Source: Hevea brasiliensis | Taxonomy: Eukaryota; Streptophyta; Magnoliopsida; Malpighiales; Euphorbiaceae | Length of the DNA stretch: 64,000 bases | Assembly (NCBI RefSeq): GCF_030052815.1 | Contig: NC_079500.1 | Span: forward strand, 5,230,298-5,294,297 | Direction: 5' to 3' | Shown here: positions 10,393-23,100 of the stretch, piece after piece | How the letters are laid out: each line of letters opens with the position of its first letter | How positions within the stretch are numbered: the first letter of the stretch is position 1 | Translations under genes and position numbers: made by a program | The notes under the pieces: generated by a model | Databases searched by the model: none | Told to the model about the DNA's origin: nothing | What the model saw: the letters and a program-made list of their open reading frames with translations, nothing else

Positions 10393-13300
10393 TGTCACAC
10401 CTTACCCCTCCGTAAGGCATAACATGATCCCGTAGAATACTTAATGAACTACCGAACTTCACCTACCGATAACTCATTAAGTACCCTACAAGGGATTTTA
10501 AAACAATTTTCTTACATTTTGGAAGTGGTGAGCATTTTGGTAGGAATTAAAAACCATTTATTCAAAGTTTAAATACTAGTAAAAATTTTTGTCCATTTTA
10601 CTTTTGCCGCAATTTTTATAAAAATTTTGACAGAGTTCCCTCTGTATTTTGAGAAACCAGTTCTTCAAAAACCTGTAAAAAGCACTTCCAAAAGTTTTTC
10701 ACAACTCCCAACCTCCAATAAAACTCAAATCAACCCAATTCAAATCTCTTCAAAGCAAATTTCACAATTTAATCAAAATTGGTCACCACAAAATATTTAA
10801 TACTCCATTTACAAGGTATAAAGCAGAAAATTCATATGTACAAATATTAAATTTACAGAAGCAAACCCAAAATAATATTATTACAATTTATTTACAACTG
10901 CTCAATTTACATTGATACTTATGACATTACAGTATTTACATCAAAATAACCATAAGGGTATAAAACAATACCCGTATAAAAGGGATCAAGAAGTTCTTGT
11001 CAATCCATGACTCACTCTCTTTGCTTTCTCCTTGCTCTTATCTGCGACAGTAAATTAAACTATCGCTGAGTACAAACATACTCAGTGGTGCACAATAAAA
11101 ATTTAAAATGTGATACATAAATCATTTATTGATGAAACATAATTTGAATACTTCGTAATCACATTTCACAAATATCAAAGCTCGTAACAACTCATTTTGT
11201 CAAATAATATATTAAACACAGTTTAGTCAAACAATTTCATAAACACAGTGTTGCCAAAATCATACACAACTTAAGTCATGACACAAAATTTTCAATCAAT
11301 GCCGTGTTGTACACCACGACAAAGTAATCTACAACCCCATTAATCGAAATCAATGAGGGAGGTGGCTAGCTAGCTAATGAGTACTCATCCGATCTACAAC
11401 CTCAACTGGTAAGCTAGAGAGGGAGGAAAATAATCGATCTCAACCCCATAAATGGAGGAGGAATAATAAGTAACTGTCATGCTAAGTGTGAATCAAAAAT
11501 CCATTTCAAACATTTCATTCAAATATTGCATACAAAAAATCAAATCAATTTTCAAAGTTACAATTTGATCACAAGGTGGCAACACCAAAGTTCATAAATT
11601 CATAATGCGTGCTAAATCAATTTTTCAAGGGTAAAATGCTTAAATAATGTTTATTGTGCACAAACCTCAAGCGAGTCGTCCCTTAGCCTCGACTCGTTTC
11701 CTCGGGTTCCTTCCCGATATTCTTTTCAACTGAAACACAAAATTTTACAATGTTTCAGTACTAGAACTTAACATAAATCCTAAAATAAATTTTAGCTTCG
11801 CATTTACATAGTTCTAACGTGTTAAATTCGACGTTCTCGAAATTTTGTGTTTCGGGTTACTATTCACTGCACTATTTAAGTCAAATAGTTGACTTTCTAA
11901 GGCTTACTAGGTATGGGAACTCCAACTTCACCCACATACCACATTTTGGTCACTAAACTTGTTGGTTTTGGTCGTTTACTCAAAGCTTAGGTCGTTTAGG
12001 CAAAATTGCCAATTTTCGGTTTTGGAGTTCTAAGTTGCACTATTCCATTGGTCAATCTACTGTTGGAATTTGGCAAAACTTCCTTCATAGAAAATGTTCC
12101 TTATTGTCTTAAGTGTATTCTCATTTTTGGATCACCCCAATTGGAGTTTTGTAGCTCAAGTTATGGCCAAAATAAGTTTACTGTTCACGTGCACTGTTCA
12201 TACTGGTATTTTGGGTTCTGGCAGATTTTGATCCAACTTTGGTAAGTAATTTGATCAAGTTAAGTTCATAATTTGGTCTAACTTTCTTCAGATGAAATGT
12301 TCTACTATGTCTTAGGTTTCCATCGGTTCAAGAATCGCCTAAATCCGAGTTTTCTAGAGAGAGTTATAGCCATCCAAACATTACTGCACAAATGAAAATC
12401 TGCAGAGTTGCAGGTTTGGTAACTCAACTTTGCTCAATAATTTGAATGGGTTAATGGCATAATTTGGGGTGATGTTCTCCATGAAAGTTTTAGGTCTATA
12501 TCTCCTCTAACCCCTGGCCAAATTTCAGATCAATTTGACCTGTCTAACTCGAGTTATGACCAAATGAACAGTTGAACAGTTACTGTTCATTTGGTCAGTT
12601 TGGTGCAGTGGCAGCCTGCTCTCATTTCACTTTGGTCAATTGTTTCACCAAGTTTTGGTCAGTTTTTGGCCATGGTTCCTAAATGAAAATTGTGCTATTT
12701 TATGTCTATTTTCATCCCCAATTGGTGGCATATCAATTAGACTTATAAAATTTGAGTTTTGGTCCTTCAAAGTAGGTTTGGTCATGCTGCCAGCAGCATG
12801 ACCAATTGACCCACGAATTTGGTTTAATTTCCTACCATTCCCACACAATTCATTTGGTCATAATTGACCACTATTTCACTTCACAATAGGTCAAACATGC
12901 CATTTATGCATTTCTCCAAATTTTTGGTTCACAAACCCTAACATTCAAACCCTAACTACACTAAAATGTTGCATTTATTCCCATTTATGCATTTCCAACT
13001 TACTACCATTCTCATGCAAGCTTACTAACACATTTAATTCATTCAAAATACATCAAACTCTCCCACATCCATGACTGGCCAAAATTTTAGTTTGTCCTTC
13101 CCCATATTTTTATTTCATTTTAACACATTACAAGCTAATTCAACAACTAATGATGCATTAAAAATGGAAAGAATGGAAAGTAACAAGTTGACATGCTCAC
13201 CTCACTTAAATCCTCAAAACCCTATCTTTAGCTCCTCTTTCTTCTTGAAATTCTCTTCTCAAGTTGCAACTACAAGCTTTAATGAAGTTCTTATGAGAGT

Positions 13301-14083
13301 TATTAAGGTTGGGTAATGAAAAATTAAGCTTAGTGTAAGCTTAAGGAAAGAGCTTTCATGGAGGATTTATGGAGGAAGGTGGGGTGTCACTTTAGGAAGA
13401 AGAAGAGCTTTCTAATAAATTTCTTTTTCTTTTCTTTCCTTTATACGTTTTTTGCTTATGGAAGACCACTAAATCCAAATTAATTAATTCAATTTATTAA
13501 TTTAGTTATGACATCATGCATGATGTCATAACTTTTGACTTTTTTCATTTTCATCTCTTTTTCTTTTTTTTTTTCTATTAGTTCTTTAATTTAATTCTCG
13601 ATTCCGAAATTTTCTTTTCTCCGATTTTATTTGACAGTTAGGTCAGGAGTCAGCTCTCGGGGTCAATTGACCAAATCGCCCCTCGCCGGTTCATCCCGGT
13701 TTGCAAATAATCCAATATTTCTTCCGGCTCCCTGACCTAATTATTTGACTGACTTAACAGTTCTTTTTCGTGATTTTCTCTTTTCCACTGTGTTCATAAG
13801 GGTCCTAAGGACGGCAGCGTCACTTTTTACGGTTCGAAATTTGAGTTTAAAATGACTTCGCAGTCGTTCTCGAGGAGGTCACTCATCGCTGTGACTCTCG
13901 GCTCGTTTAACCTCTTATGTTCTGTTTTTCTTATTTATAGTTAACTAATTAAACATTACTAATTATTTGTGTTTATGGCTTCTCAAATTGTCTTAAGTGT
14001 GGCCCTAATCCCATTAATTGTCCGGACCGACACCGGTCACCGGAACAGTGAAATATACCAGGCTATGCAACGGGGGTGTTACA
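10393..14083 (+). mobile_element. Solo LTR (inner), nested in the outer LTR
   Basis: A 3691-base element with termini TGTCACACC ... GGGTGTTACA and a perfect 5-bp target-site duplication GGTCG at 10388-10392 and 14084-14088. Removing it rejoins CTCGGGTCG with TCATACCATGGG, which restores the second copy of a short repeat whose first copy is at about 10301-10335 (CTCGGACCGTCATACC). No coding capacity beyond short random frames, no PBS or polypurine tract, and no second LTR. A TATAAAAGGG at 10975-10984 could be its promoter TATA box on the + strand. Most likely a Ty3-type long LTR left by recombination. The perfect duplication says it is younger than the outer LTR. Confidence 0.85.
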
Positions 14084-14088
14084 GGTCG
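14084..14088 (+). repeat. Target-site duplication GGTCG (right)
   Basis: Identical to 10388-10392, directly after the terminal TGTTACA of the inner LTR. Confidence 0.85.
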
Positions 14089-17000
14089 TCATACCATGGG
14101 ACGTGAATATGCAAAACGTCAACCACGTATGCAATCAATATGGCTAATAAGCCATGATAACAAATAGTCGAGCATACAAGCCATAAATGTGGGCATAAAG
14201 CCTTACGCAGTACTGCTCAAACAATTCCTTATTGGCATGCCAATCTATCCAATTTGACACACATGTCTAGACAATACATGGGCACTTTAGTACCATTAAG
14301 TATTAATATGTTTTATTATTTCATTATAAGTTCAAATTATAATTTATAACATTTTAAATTCTGTTCCTAGTAGAAGCATAAATTTCTAAATCACAGTTCT
14401 ATATAGTTTATGCATTCTTCATAATTTATACATTCATTTTATATCATCCATATTGATCACAATACACATCGATTGATTTTTATGTACCATTTGTACATCG
14501 AAATATTTTCCTTTCTCTTATGATGATAACAATTAGCCCATTCACACATCTATGTAATTCATTTAACCGTTACAATATTTATATAAATTATCATTCACAT
14601 TATTACCTCTCATGTACCACTTATTGTACAAGGTATTATTATCCTATTTGTAATAGGGACATAAGTCTTAATGATAACTTCATCTCATTTATACCTTTAA
14701 CAATCCATTCATGTTAATTGCTTTTCATATTTTAAGTTGTATTATTTATATATTATGAGTTCCACATGTGATGAGAATACAAATTTTAACTACCTATTCA
14801 CATAATTTAAGTGTTCATTAAGTCATTTAGGTAAATTACCATTCCTATTCCAAGTAATCCATGAACATTTCATGGATTTCAAACTTCATACCTTAATTTC
14901 CTCTAACAATTTAGCTCTTGCATTTTGTGTCATTCTATTTACTATTCACATTACTATTCATGCAAATTTTTTACTATTTAATAAATAATAGGATTAAAAA
15001 TTCTAAATTCATAATAATACTACATTTTGGGTTGTACACTTGTTGGCACTAGTTGCCAATTGCAATTCAAAGCTCTCTTGATGTATTTTCGAAATTTCAG
15101 TTTTGATTTCTTAAGTTTATTGTTCCATTAGACTTATCTATAGTGGGAATTTGACTAAACTTTCTTCATCAAAGTTGTTTCTTAATGTCTCTACTTTATT
15201 TTCCTTTTTGAATCACTCCATTTAGAGTTTTGTAGCTCAAGTTATGATATTTTTACCATAACTAGCCGGATTGGTCATTGTCCAGAATTTCTGGGCAATT
15301 CTGGTTCTGGTAGTTTTGGTGAGCTAAATTTAGTTGGCAATTTGATTAGGTTATGATCAGAATTTGGGTTTCTGTTCTTCATGAAAGTTGTTCTACTATG
15401 TCTAAGATTTCCATGGGTTCAAGAATCAGGTCATTTGGACCTCTCTACACAAAGTTATGGCAATTTGAACCACCACTGTTTATATGGTTATTTTTCCAGG
15501 TCCAGATTTGGTTTACCCTGATTCAAGCAAATTTTAGGTCACTTTAGGTTGGTTTTCTGGGCAGGGTCTTTTCATGAAAAATGTAGCATTATGTCCCTAG
15601 TTTCACCTCTAATTGGCCTTACACCAATTGAAGCTACACAAGTCAACTTATTGCTGCCCAAACACACCGGACTCAAGTCTAGAATTTCTAGCACATAGGG
15701 CAGCTCGCCCAAATCACCATTCCAAGTTAAGGTCAAACCACCTCAAATGGTCACTAATCGACCATTAGAACACTAATTTACCATCCATTTGGCAAAACCC
15801 TAATTTGTATTCAAAACCCTAACTTCAACTTCCTACTCATGCATAACACATGAAGTTCAACTTCTAATCCATACACACTTCTCAAATACCATCACTAAAC
15901 AACTTTAATTCAATTAGAATAATCAAAATCCTCACTCCCTTAAAGCTGCTGAATTTCATGCATACTCCAACATAAGTGTTTTATTCAATTTTATAATAAT
16001 TTCTCATTCAATTTAACTTCCTAACAAAGATTAAAGAGAGAGGGAGGTGAGTATATGCACTAACCTCTTGTAGCTCAAGTCCAAGCTAACCAAAACTTCA
16101 ATTTCTTCTCCTCTTTTTACTCCCAAAGTGTTAAGCAAGGTTCTAGGATAGATTTTTGTGTTGGGAACTTGGGGAAATATGGTGGAAATTTAGGGTTTCA
16201 TGAGCTTGGTAAGCTCAATAATAGGGGATGGCTAAAGGGGTAAGGGTTTCGGCCAAGGCTTGATGGGAGGTGGAAGATGGTGATTTTTTTATTTTAATTA
16301 TTTCCTTTCTCCTTTTATACTATGGTTGTCAATTATGATTGGTTAGAAAATTTTTAATGATGTCATTCTTACATAGTGCTTATGTAATAATTCAATTTAA
16401 TTTCATTTATGTTTTATGTTTCTTTCTTCTTTCTTTACTTATTTTTAATTAAATTTTTAGCAATATTTATTCATAATTTAGGGCATAGATCTTACTTACT
16501 TAAATAGACAGGTTGGTCGAAAATCATCTTTGAAGGTGAAATGACCAAAATGTCCTTCGTTTTACTTATTGAGCTAAAATTGTCTGTACCAATTTATAAA
16601 TTTTTTCTTGGCATTTTCTTAGCATTTTATTGTCATCTAAGCCTCAAGAATCCTTCACTTGAGTCCCAAAAATTATTTCACAGGGTTCCCCACAGGTCGA
16701 GGGTTGCTAACTGTCTTCACAGTTGCTTCCCGTTAGGGTTACCCATCGCCGTAGCTTCGGCTCATTTAACCTTATTGCATTTCTTTTCTTAAAATATTCC
16801 TTAATTTTTCTTGTCATTATTTAGGTTATTTATGACTCCTCACTCTAGTTTAAATATAGTTCTAGACATTCTGGCTGTCCGGAATAGTAGAATGTATGGA
16901 CTATTTAAAGTGAGGATATCACACATATCTCCAACTTTGTCCTCTAAAACTGAGAATATAGATCTGAAATAAATGTTCTTTAAAAGGAATTTCAAGTCGA

Positions 17001-17589
17001 TAAAGCATATCTCCAAAAGAATTTTTATGCTCCTAATAATTATGAGAAAAAACTTTGGTTTTTCAAACATTTCTTGAACCAAAGGGATGAAATCCAAGAA
17101 AAGTTTTATGCACTCATTCATGAGTATCAAGTACACATTTTCTTTTTTGATTGGTTTGAAATTTATGCTTCTGAGAATAATTTAGAATATCCTTTTGCTA
17201 AAAAAAATCCCTAAATCCACTATCTGAAGCCCCTTCTTGGCAAACTCTAAAGAATGAATGGATTCAGTCTGTTCATCCACCACTCAGAGAACTCTAGTTC
17301 AAACACCAAAAAGCTACACTTATAGCCTCACCCTTTAAATTCAAAGTGAGAAAAATGCTGAAAGAGATCTTGAGAATATCATTCAGCAGAATAACTGGAC
17401 CAATAACCACCTTCATACTATTAAAAACCAGTTAAATGATATCCAGAAACAAATCTAGCATCCCACTGTGATTACATCATCTGGAGAATCAAAGATGAAA
17501 GCCCTAGTTTTTAAGCCCTTTGAAGTTTCGAAGACTTCCCTGTCTCAATTCCAGTAGAGAAACAAATAAGAATTCCATTAAGCCATACA

Positions 17590-18808
17590 GGATCGCTAAA
17601 ACCAATTTGGCCCCTCAACTTTGACCAAGTCCAATGTTGTAATCCCAGATACTCCTAAAGCCTCTGTCAATATTATGAAAGAATCTTCTAATGAAGAAAA
17701 TGGCTTCCAATATAATTCTTCTCCAGAAGTCAACAAAATTCATTGGCATAACTCCCAATAGTTTTATCATCCAAGAGCTACCGCTTTGGATATCAACATT
17801 AAAGATAAACCAAGTGCTCTTTCGCAAAGTCGTTATAATACTTCCTCTATTTATGAATGGAACATAGATGGAATGTCTGAATACAACATCCTCAATATCT
17901 TCCAGCAAATGACTATGGCAGCAAATGCTTACCGAACCCAGACAAGCACTTCTGACCAAGCCATTACAGAACTTCTTATTGCAGGATTCTTAGGCCAACT
18001 TAAAGGATGGTGGGACTATTATCTCACTTCCCAACAAAAGCTAGAAAATTTAAAGTCCGTAGAGCTTGATGAAGACCAAGAGCCAATCTTTAATGAAAAT
18101 GATAGACTAATTCAAAATGCTGTTGCTACCCTCATCCTTGCACTTACTCTCCATTTTATTGGAGATCCATCCCACCTTAAAGACAAAAATGCTGAGCTTC
18201 TCTCAAATCTCAGGTGTAAAAAGCTTAGTGATTTTAAGTGGTACAAGAATACATTCCTTACAAGGGTTATGCTTTGTGAAGACTCCAACCAACCCTTTTG
18301 GAAATAAAAGTTTCTTGTTGGCCTCCCTCCTCTCCTTAGAGAAAAGGTTAGAAATAAGATCAAGGAGCATTACAATGAGAAGATTTCTTATGATCAATTA
18401 ACTTTTGGCAAACTTATTAGCTACACTCAGAGAGAAGATTTAAAGATTTGTTAAGATCTTAAGCTTCAAAAGTAATTGAAATGGGAAATGCACAAGACCA
18501 AGAAAGAGCTCGGATCTTTTTGCCAACAGTTTGATATCTCTTACCAAAAGCCCTCCTCTTCAAACAACAAACCTTGCCATGACTACAAGACCAAAAGATA
18601 TAGAAAGCATAAAAAACACTATTCCAATGATAAACCTTCCCAACCAGAAAAGCCTTACAAAAGAAAAACTCATACCAGAAAGCACCGAAAATCTTACCCA
18701 AAGCCACAAGAACCCACTCCCAGAAACGATGTTACCTGTTACAGATGTGGAAAAAAGTGTCACATTGCAAAATATTGCAAGCTTAATAAGAGACTCCATG
18801 AGCTCTAA
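17590..18808 (+). pseudogene. EPRV coat-protein region with CCHC zinc knuckle (degenerate)
   Basis: Longest open piece is 17786-18304, which contains LKGWWDYYLT and a region rich in Leu typical of caulimovirid capsid cores. A stop at 18305 and others near 18452-18475 break it. From 18476 a Lys/Arg/Ser-rich arm leads to CYRCGKKCHIAKYC at 18737-18778, which fits C-x2-C-x4-H-x4-C, the nucleic-acid-binding knuckle of pararetroviral coat proteins. The region upstream of 17786 back to 16924 carries several stops and joins the movement-protein C-terminal part. Confidence 0.75.
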
Positions 18809-19379
18809 CTTGAGGAGAAAGCCTTGTGCAAAATTAAAGCCCTTTTGCTTGAATCAAACTCTGAAGATATTGTCTCAATCTCTTCTGAAGATAACCAGTC
18901 CTTCAACTTGATGAAATACTTTTTTATTCTTCTTTTGCTAAGGAACCAGAAAAACAATTAAACATGCTTACTAAAGATCAAAAGTTTTTTCTTAAAGTGC
19001 TCAATCACATTTAAGATCCCCAAGTTTAAAAAGATGACCTCACAAAGCTCCAAGAATCCTTTGAAGCCTCATCTTCCAGTACTATTCCATTTAAAGCCAA
19101 TAACACCTATGATTTCATAGCCATTCTCCAAAAGGCCAAGACAAATAAAGTCAAAACCCTCACCTCAGTTATCCAAGAACTCTAAGCTGAGATAAAAACC
19201 ATAAAAGCCAACCTTAAACAGCTCCAAGCCAAACAGAAAGAAGATTTAGCCGTTATCCAACTCCTTCTTAAGAAATTCTCTGAAAAAGAAGAAGATGAAC
19301 TCGAGCCTGAAATCGAAACGCTCCAAATAGCCAACCTAAAAAATATTCTAGAAAATTTTCTCTCTTTTTTATAAGCAAT

Positions 19380-19760
19380 TTACTTCTCAAAAGTATTTGA
19401 TTAAAACTACTTTAAAGATTTTTGATGATTTTCAATTGGATACTATTGCTCTTTTTGATTCAGATGTTGACCTTAATTGTATCAAGGAATGAATAATTTC
19501 AAAAATATTTCAAGAAGCCATCAAAGAAAGACTCAAAGCTGCAAATAACTCTTATCTTAGAATTGATTCCAAAACTAATGCATATGTTTCCAACAACGAG
19601 TTGCATATTAAAACTTTATTTTTACTTGTGCTTAACATTCATCACACTGTTATACTTGGTACTCCATTCATAAATCTCATCACCCCATATTCTATGAATT
19701 ATGTTCATATTTCCTCAAAGCTTAAAGGTAAAAAAAATGTCTTTTCTTTTATTGAAAAGT
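19380..19760 (+). pseudogene. EPRV aspartic protease region (degenerate)
   Basis: About 19450-19480 reads ALFDSDVDLNCI, at the place where a retroviral-type aspartic protease carries its D-S/T-G active-site loop. Here the Gly is replaced by Asp, so the active site is lost. A later hydrophobic stretch (TVILGTPFINLI, about 19645-19685) fits the flap-distal ILG motif. Stops interrupt the frame (for example near 19490). Order before the reverse transcriptase agrees with a caulimovirid polyprotein. Confidence 0.6.
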
Positions 19761-20039
19761 CTCAAACCAGAATTTAAACATCATTAAAGCATGTTCTGTT
19801 TATGAAAACCAACTGAACTATCTGATTTTATCAAAAGAAAGAGAACTTCAGGATTTAAGGAAAGATGTTTCTCTTCATAGATTAGAACACCAGTTTCAAA
19901 ACTTTGTTTTCCAAAAAATAATTTATTCTCTTCAAAACCAAATTGAAAATACTGTGTTCTGATCTTCCGAATGATTTTTAGGAAAGAAAACAATATGTTA
20001 TTGATCTCCCATATGAAAATAATTTTCATGAGTCTCAGA

Positions 20040-20680
20040 TTCTGATCAAAGCTCACCCTATTCAAATGAACAAAGATCTTGACCTGCATTATCGAAAAGA
20101 AATTGATGATTTGCTTTCTAAAGGTTTAATTTCCCCTTCTAGGTCCCTCTAGAGTTGTACTGCTTTTATGTCAATAAATCTTCTGAAATTGAAAGGAGTG
20201 TTCTCATATTAGTTATCAGTTATAAACCTCTTAACCAAGCTTTAAAGTATATTAGGTATCCTATTCTAAATAAGAAAGATCTTCTTCAAAAGCTTTTTAC
20301 TGCAAGCATTTTTTCAAAGTTTGATATGAAATCTGGATTTTGGCAAATTTAAATAGCCCCCAAAGATCGTTATAAAATTGCTTTCACTATTCCTTTTGGC
20401 CAATTTGAATGGAATGTCATGCCATTTGGACTAAAGAATGCCCCATCTAAATTTCAAAGAATCATGAATGGCATATTTAATCTATATTCTGCATTTTGCA
20501 TAGTTTACGTTGATGATATTTTAATTTTTTTATCTTCCATTGAACAGCATTTCAAGCATTTGAACACTTTCCTGTTTGTTGCCAAGAAAAATGGTTTAGT
20601 TGTCTCTAAGTCTAAGATAAGTCTTTTCTAAACCAAGATTAGATTCTTAGGACATTATATTTCGAATGGCACAATCTCTC
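20040..20680 (+). pseudogene. EPRV reverse transcriptase region (degenerate)
   Basis: Recognisable reverse-transcriptase blocks in order: SKFDMKSGFWQI (about 20315-20350), PFGLKNAPSKFQRIMN (about 20422-20470) and the catalytic IVYVDDILIF with YVDD at 20506-20517. The frame is closed by several stops, for example at about 20148, 20350 and 20629. The type fits pararetroviruses and Ty3 elements; the caulimovirid choice rests on the upstream movement-protein and knuckle regions and the lack of integrase. Confidence 0.85.
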
Positions 20681-20682
20681 CA

Positions 20683-21320
20683 ATGGAAAGATCCCTTACT
20701 TTTGTTGACAAGTTTTCTGATAAAATTCTTGAGAAAACCCAACTTCAAAGATTTCTAGGATGTTTAAACTATGCCCTGGATTTTTATCCAAACCTTAACA
20801 AAATACTCCAACCTCTCCATGATAGGTTAAAGGAAAATCCAAAATCTCGGACACAAGAACATACTTTTGTTGTTCAAAAAATTAAAGATCAAATCAAAGA
20901 AATTCCTTGCTTACACCAAGCTAATCCCAGTGCTTTTAAGATAGTAGAAACTGATGCTTCTGAGTTAGGATACCAAGGAATTTTAAAGCAATAGAAACAC
21001 GATAAAGAGGTTATAATTCAATATGTTTTTGGACATTGGGATAATACCCAGAAAAACTATTCCACCATAAAGAAAGATATTTTATCTATTGTTATATGTA
21101 TTCAAAAGTTTCAAAGTGATTTGCTTAATAAAAAATTCCTTTCAAGAATAGATTACAAATCTGCAAAAGAAATTTTAAAAAAGAATGTTCAAAACATTGC
21201 TTCAAAATAAATTTTTGCTAGATGACAAGCTATTTTAGGTATCTTTGATTTTGATATTGAATATATTAAAGGAGATATGAATCCTGTCCCTGATTTTTTA
21301 ACTCGTGAATTTTTGCAGAC
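20683..21320 (+). pseudogene. EPRV RNase H region (degenerate)
   Basis: Follows the polymerase: connection-type text (QLQRFLGCLNYALDFYPN), then VETDASELGYQGIL near 20945-20985, where the Asp is the first catalytic acid of RNase H. Further on come FDFDIEYIKGDMNPVPD and LTREF near 21245-21310, the normal end of this domain. Stops at about 20992 and 21208. No integrase follows. Confidence 0.78.
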
Positions 21321-21329
21321 TCCTCACCA

Positions 21330-22600
21330 TGATCCCTAGAAAGCCTCCAAGAGATCCACCAAAACAAACAAAAGAATCAAAGCCGAAGTCCTCCTCTAAA
21401 GCCTCCTCATCCAAGCAGAAACCTTTAAGCCAATCCCAAAGCCTTATTTTAAGCCAACCAAAAGCCACCCCTCATAGCCCCATTATTTCCTAAAATGCCT
21501 TATTCCAAAAAGAAATAGATCAATTACAGAGCCCCTCTACTTCACAAATTTCGAAACCACTAGAAAGCCAAATGCAAGAATGATTAGCAAATCTCATCAA
21601 CCATACTGAACTTTATCAAGTCCTAAGGGAATCTCTTCTTGAAGGACCTCATAAAGATGCGGTTATTAATGTGTGTTTAAAGCACTATGAAAAAGAGATT
21701 GTTTTACATAAACCAAAACCTTTTTTTCTAAATAAACTGTTTCACAAACTGATTTAACTTCAAAACTTGTTTCCTCAATAGATTTAACTTTAAAGCCCCA
21801 GGAACCAATTGTCTTACAAAACTTTTCACAAAGCTTTGGTTCCCTTTCACAATACTTTTTAAAAGAATCTTATCAAAGCATTTTAACTATTGAAGATGAT
21901 TTTTATGATGCTAACCACAGTTTGTGTGCAGCAAAATTTTTTGGTTCTTGGCATTATAAAACGTGGGATCGCTCAAAAGATTCAGCTTATTACCAAAGCA
22001 TTTTGATTGAAACAAGATCAATTAAAATTAAACACTTCCTAGAAAACTCTTCCACTTTAAATTCTCAACCTGCATTATTATCAAAGTTATCCACCCTATT
22101 AATTGGGGACAAGACCTTTCACTTCCTAGAAAATTTCAAGCCAAATTTAGGAAAAGCCTACCCTCCAACCAAACCTTCACTTATTGGGATTATCACTAAG
22201 CCTAGATTAATGCTTTTCTAATCCAAAATCCGAACCAAACTCATACCTGACTCTTCTTCTTCAACACCATTTCCAAATTCCATTTTCCCAGATGGTTTGC
22301 CCAATGGTGGACATGGATGGGAGCCACACCTGAGATTTTGCCTTCTGATATCTATCAAGGGTATACCACTTTTAAAGCCAAATATGTTCCTTCAGTAGAG
22401 GAAGACTTGTTCCATCCTCTGATTATTTTTGCTTCAAAATTCTTTGTCCCTTGGGTTCTTGCTTGGAACTATCAATATAAACTGGACAACTTCTTCAAGG
22501 CCCCATACTAATATGAAGATTCAAGGTCAAATGGTGATCTAAGTTTTAAAAGAACCAAAAAACCTCCTTAGTAACTGTGAAATAATGGCTTTTAAAGCAG
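21330..22600 (+). pseudogene. EPRV downstream open region of unknown role
   Basis: Starts with a Pro/Lys/Ser-rich stretch (about 21330-21490) and continues with partly open frames at 21922-22221 and 22317-22511, broken by stops and shifts. It lies where some caulimovirids have a small extra reading frame after the polyprotein. I do not recognise a domain. The text FLENSSTLNSQPALL and WHYKTWDRS is visible near 21945-22075. Confidence 0.45.
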
Positions 22601-22889
22601 TCTAAGGACCATCAAAAGCAAACTGCCTCCACCTCAACTTTCCTTGCTCAAAAGTCACATGCAAATTCTCTACTTGCCCAAGCTAAAATAGAAGAGGAAT
22701 AATCTATAATAATGAAACAACTTTTGTCAAGTAGGACAGATTCCTCTACAACTTCCAGCAAAGCCAGCACTTTATCATAAGCAGTCAATCTGGGTAATGA
22801 TAACGAAGATGACTATTTTAGAATTTTCACTGCACTAAAGCACCAATAAGTTTAAAGCCTTTTCAAGCCTACAACAGAAATCATTATAA

Positions 22890-22911
22890 AAGTAAAAAAA
22901 AAAAAAAAAAA
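22890..22911 (+). repeat. Poly(A) run
   Basis: About 18 consecutive A interrupted once, inside the noncoding 3' part of the pararetroviral insertion; it may have arisen by slippage. Confidence 0.8.
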
Positions 22912-22959
22912 TCATGAGTCTACAGTATTTTGATTTTGCCAACTTTTGCTCTCACATGG

Positions 22960-23100
22960 ATATAGTTTCAAGCACTTCACCAACTTTCGACGCATGCCCT
23001 CAACTTTCACATGAAGCATAGTAAAAACAAATGATTGTAAAGCATTCTCCTTCATCTATAAAAGGAGGATTTTTGCTCTTAGAAAGGTATCAGTTTTTCT
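22960..23100 (+). promoter_or_regulatory. Putative pararetroviral promoter with TATA box
   Basis: TATAAAAGG at 23057-23065 follows the coding part of the insertion, about where the pregenomic-RNA promoter of a caulimovirid lies. The region downstream (23090-23300) would be the RNA leader. Placement is by position and TATA box only; activity is unknown. Confidence 0.5.

Larger units (their letters stand above)
9143..16923 (+). mobile_element. Solo LTR (outer), inserted into the pararetrovirus
   Basis: Begins TGTGACACCC and ends GGATATCACA, so the ends are near inverted repeats of the TG..CA type. The flanks are caulimovirid sequence on both sides. Flanking bases TACAT (left) and CACAT (right, if the element ends at 16921) suggest a degenerate 5-bp target duplication, so the 3' end may be off by 2 bases. 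After removing the 3.7-kb inner element the LTR is about 4.1 kb. No gag-pol, primer-binding site or second LTR is present, hence a solo LTR. It is related to the inner LTR: both contain TTTTGTAGCTCAAGTTATG (about 15227 and 12145) in similar context, and similar 3' portions. It contains an internal duplication of about 80 bases, split by the inner element. Confidence 0.7.

Noticed and set aside
12006..12245. Open frame within the inner LTR
   Set aside because: Chance frame in noncoding LTR sequence that is also present, with stops, in the related outer LTR.
9143..16923. Full LTR retrotransposon rather than solo LTRs
   Set aside because: No gag-pol, primer-binding site or duplicated LTR ends are seen between the termini.
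17615..17959. Minus-strand 114-codon frame
   Set aside because: Shadow of the pararetroviral coat-protein region on the opposite strand; no family match.
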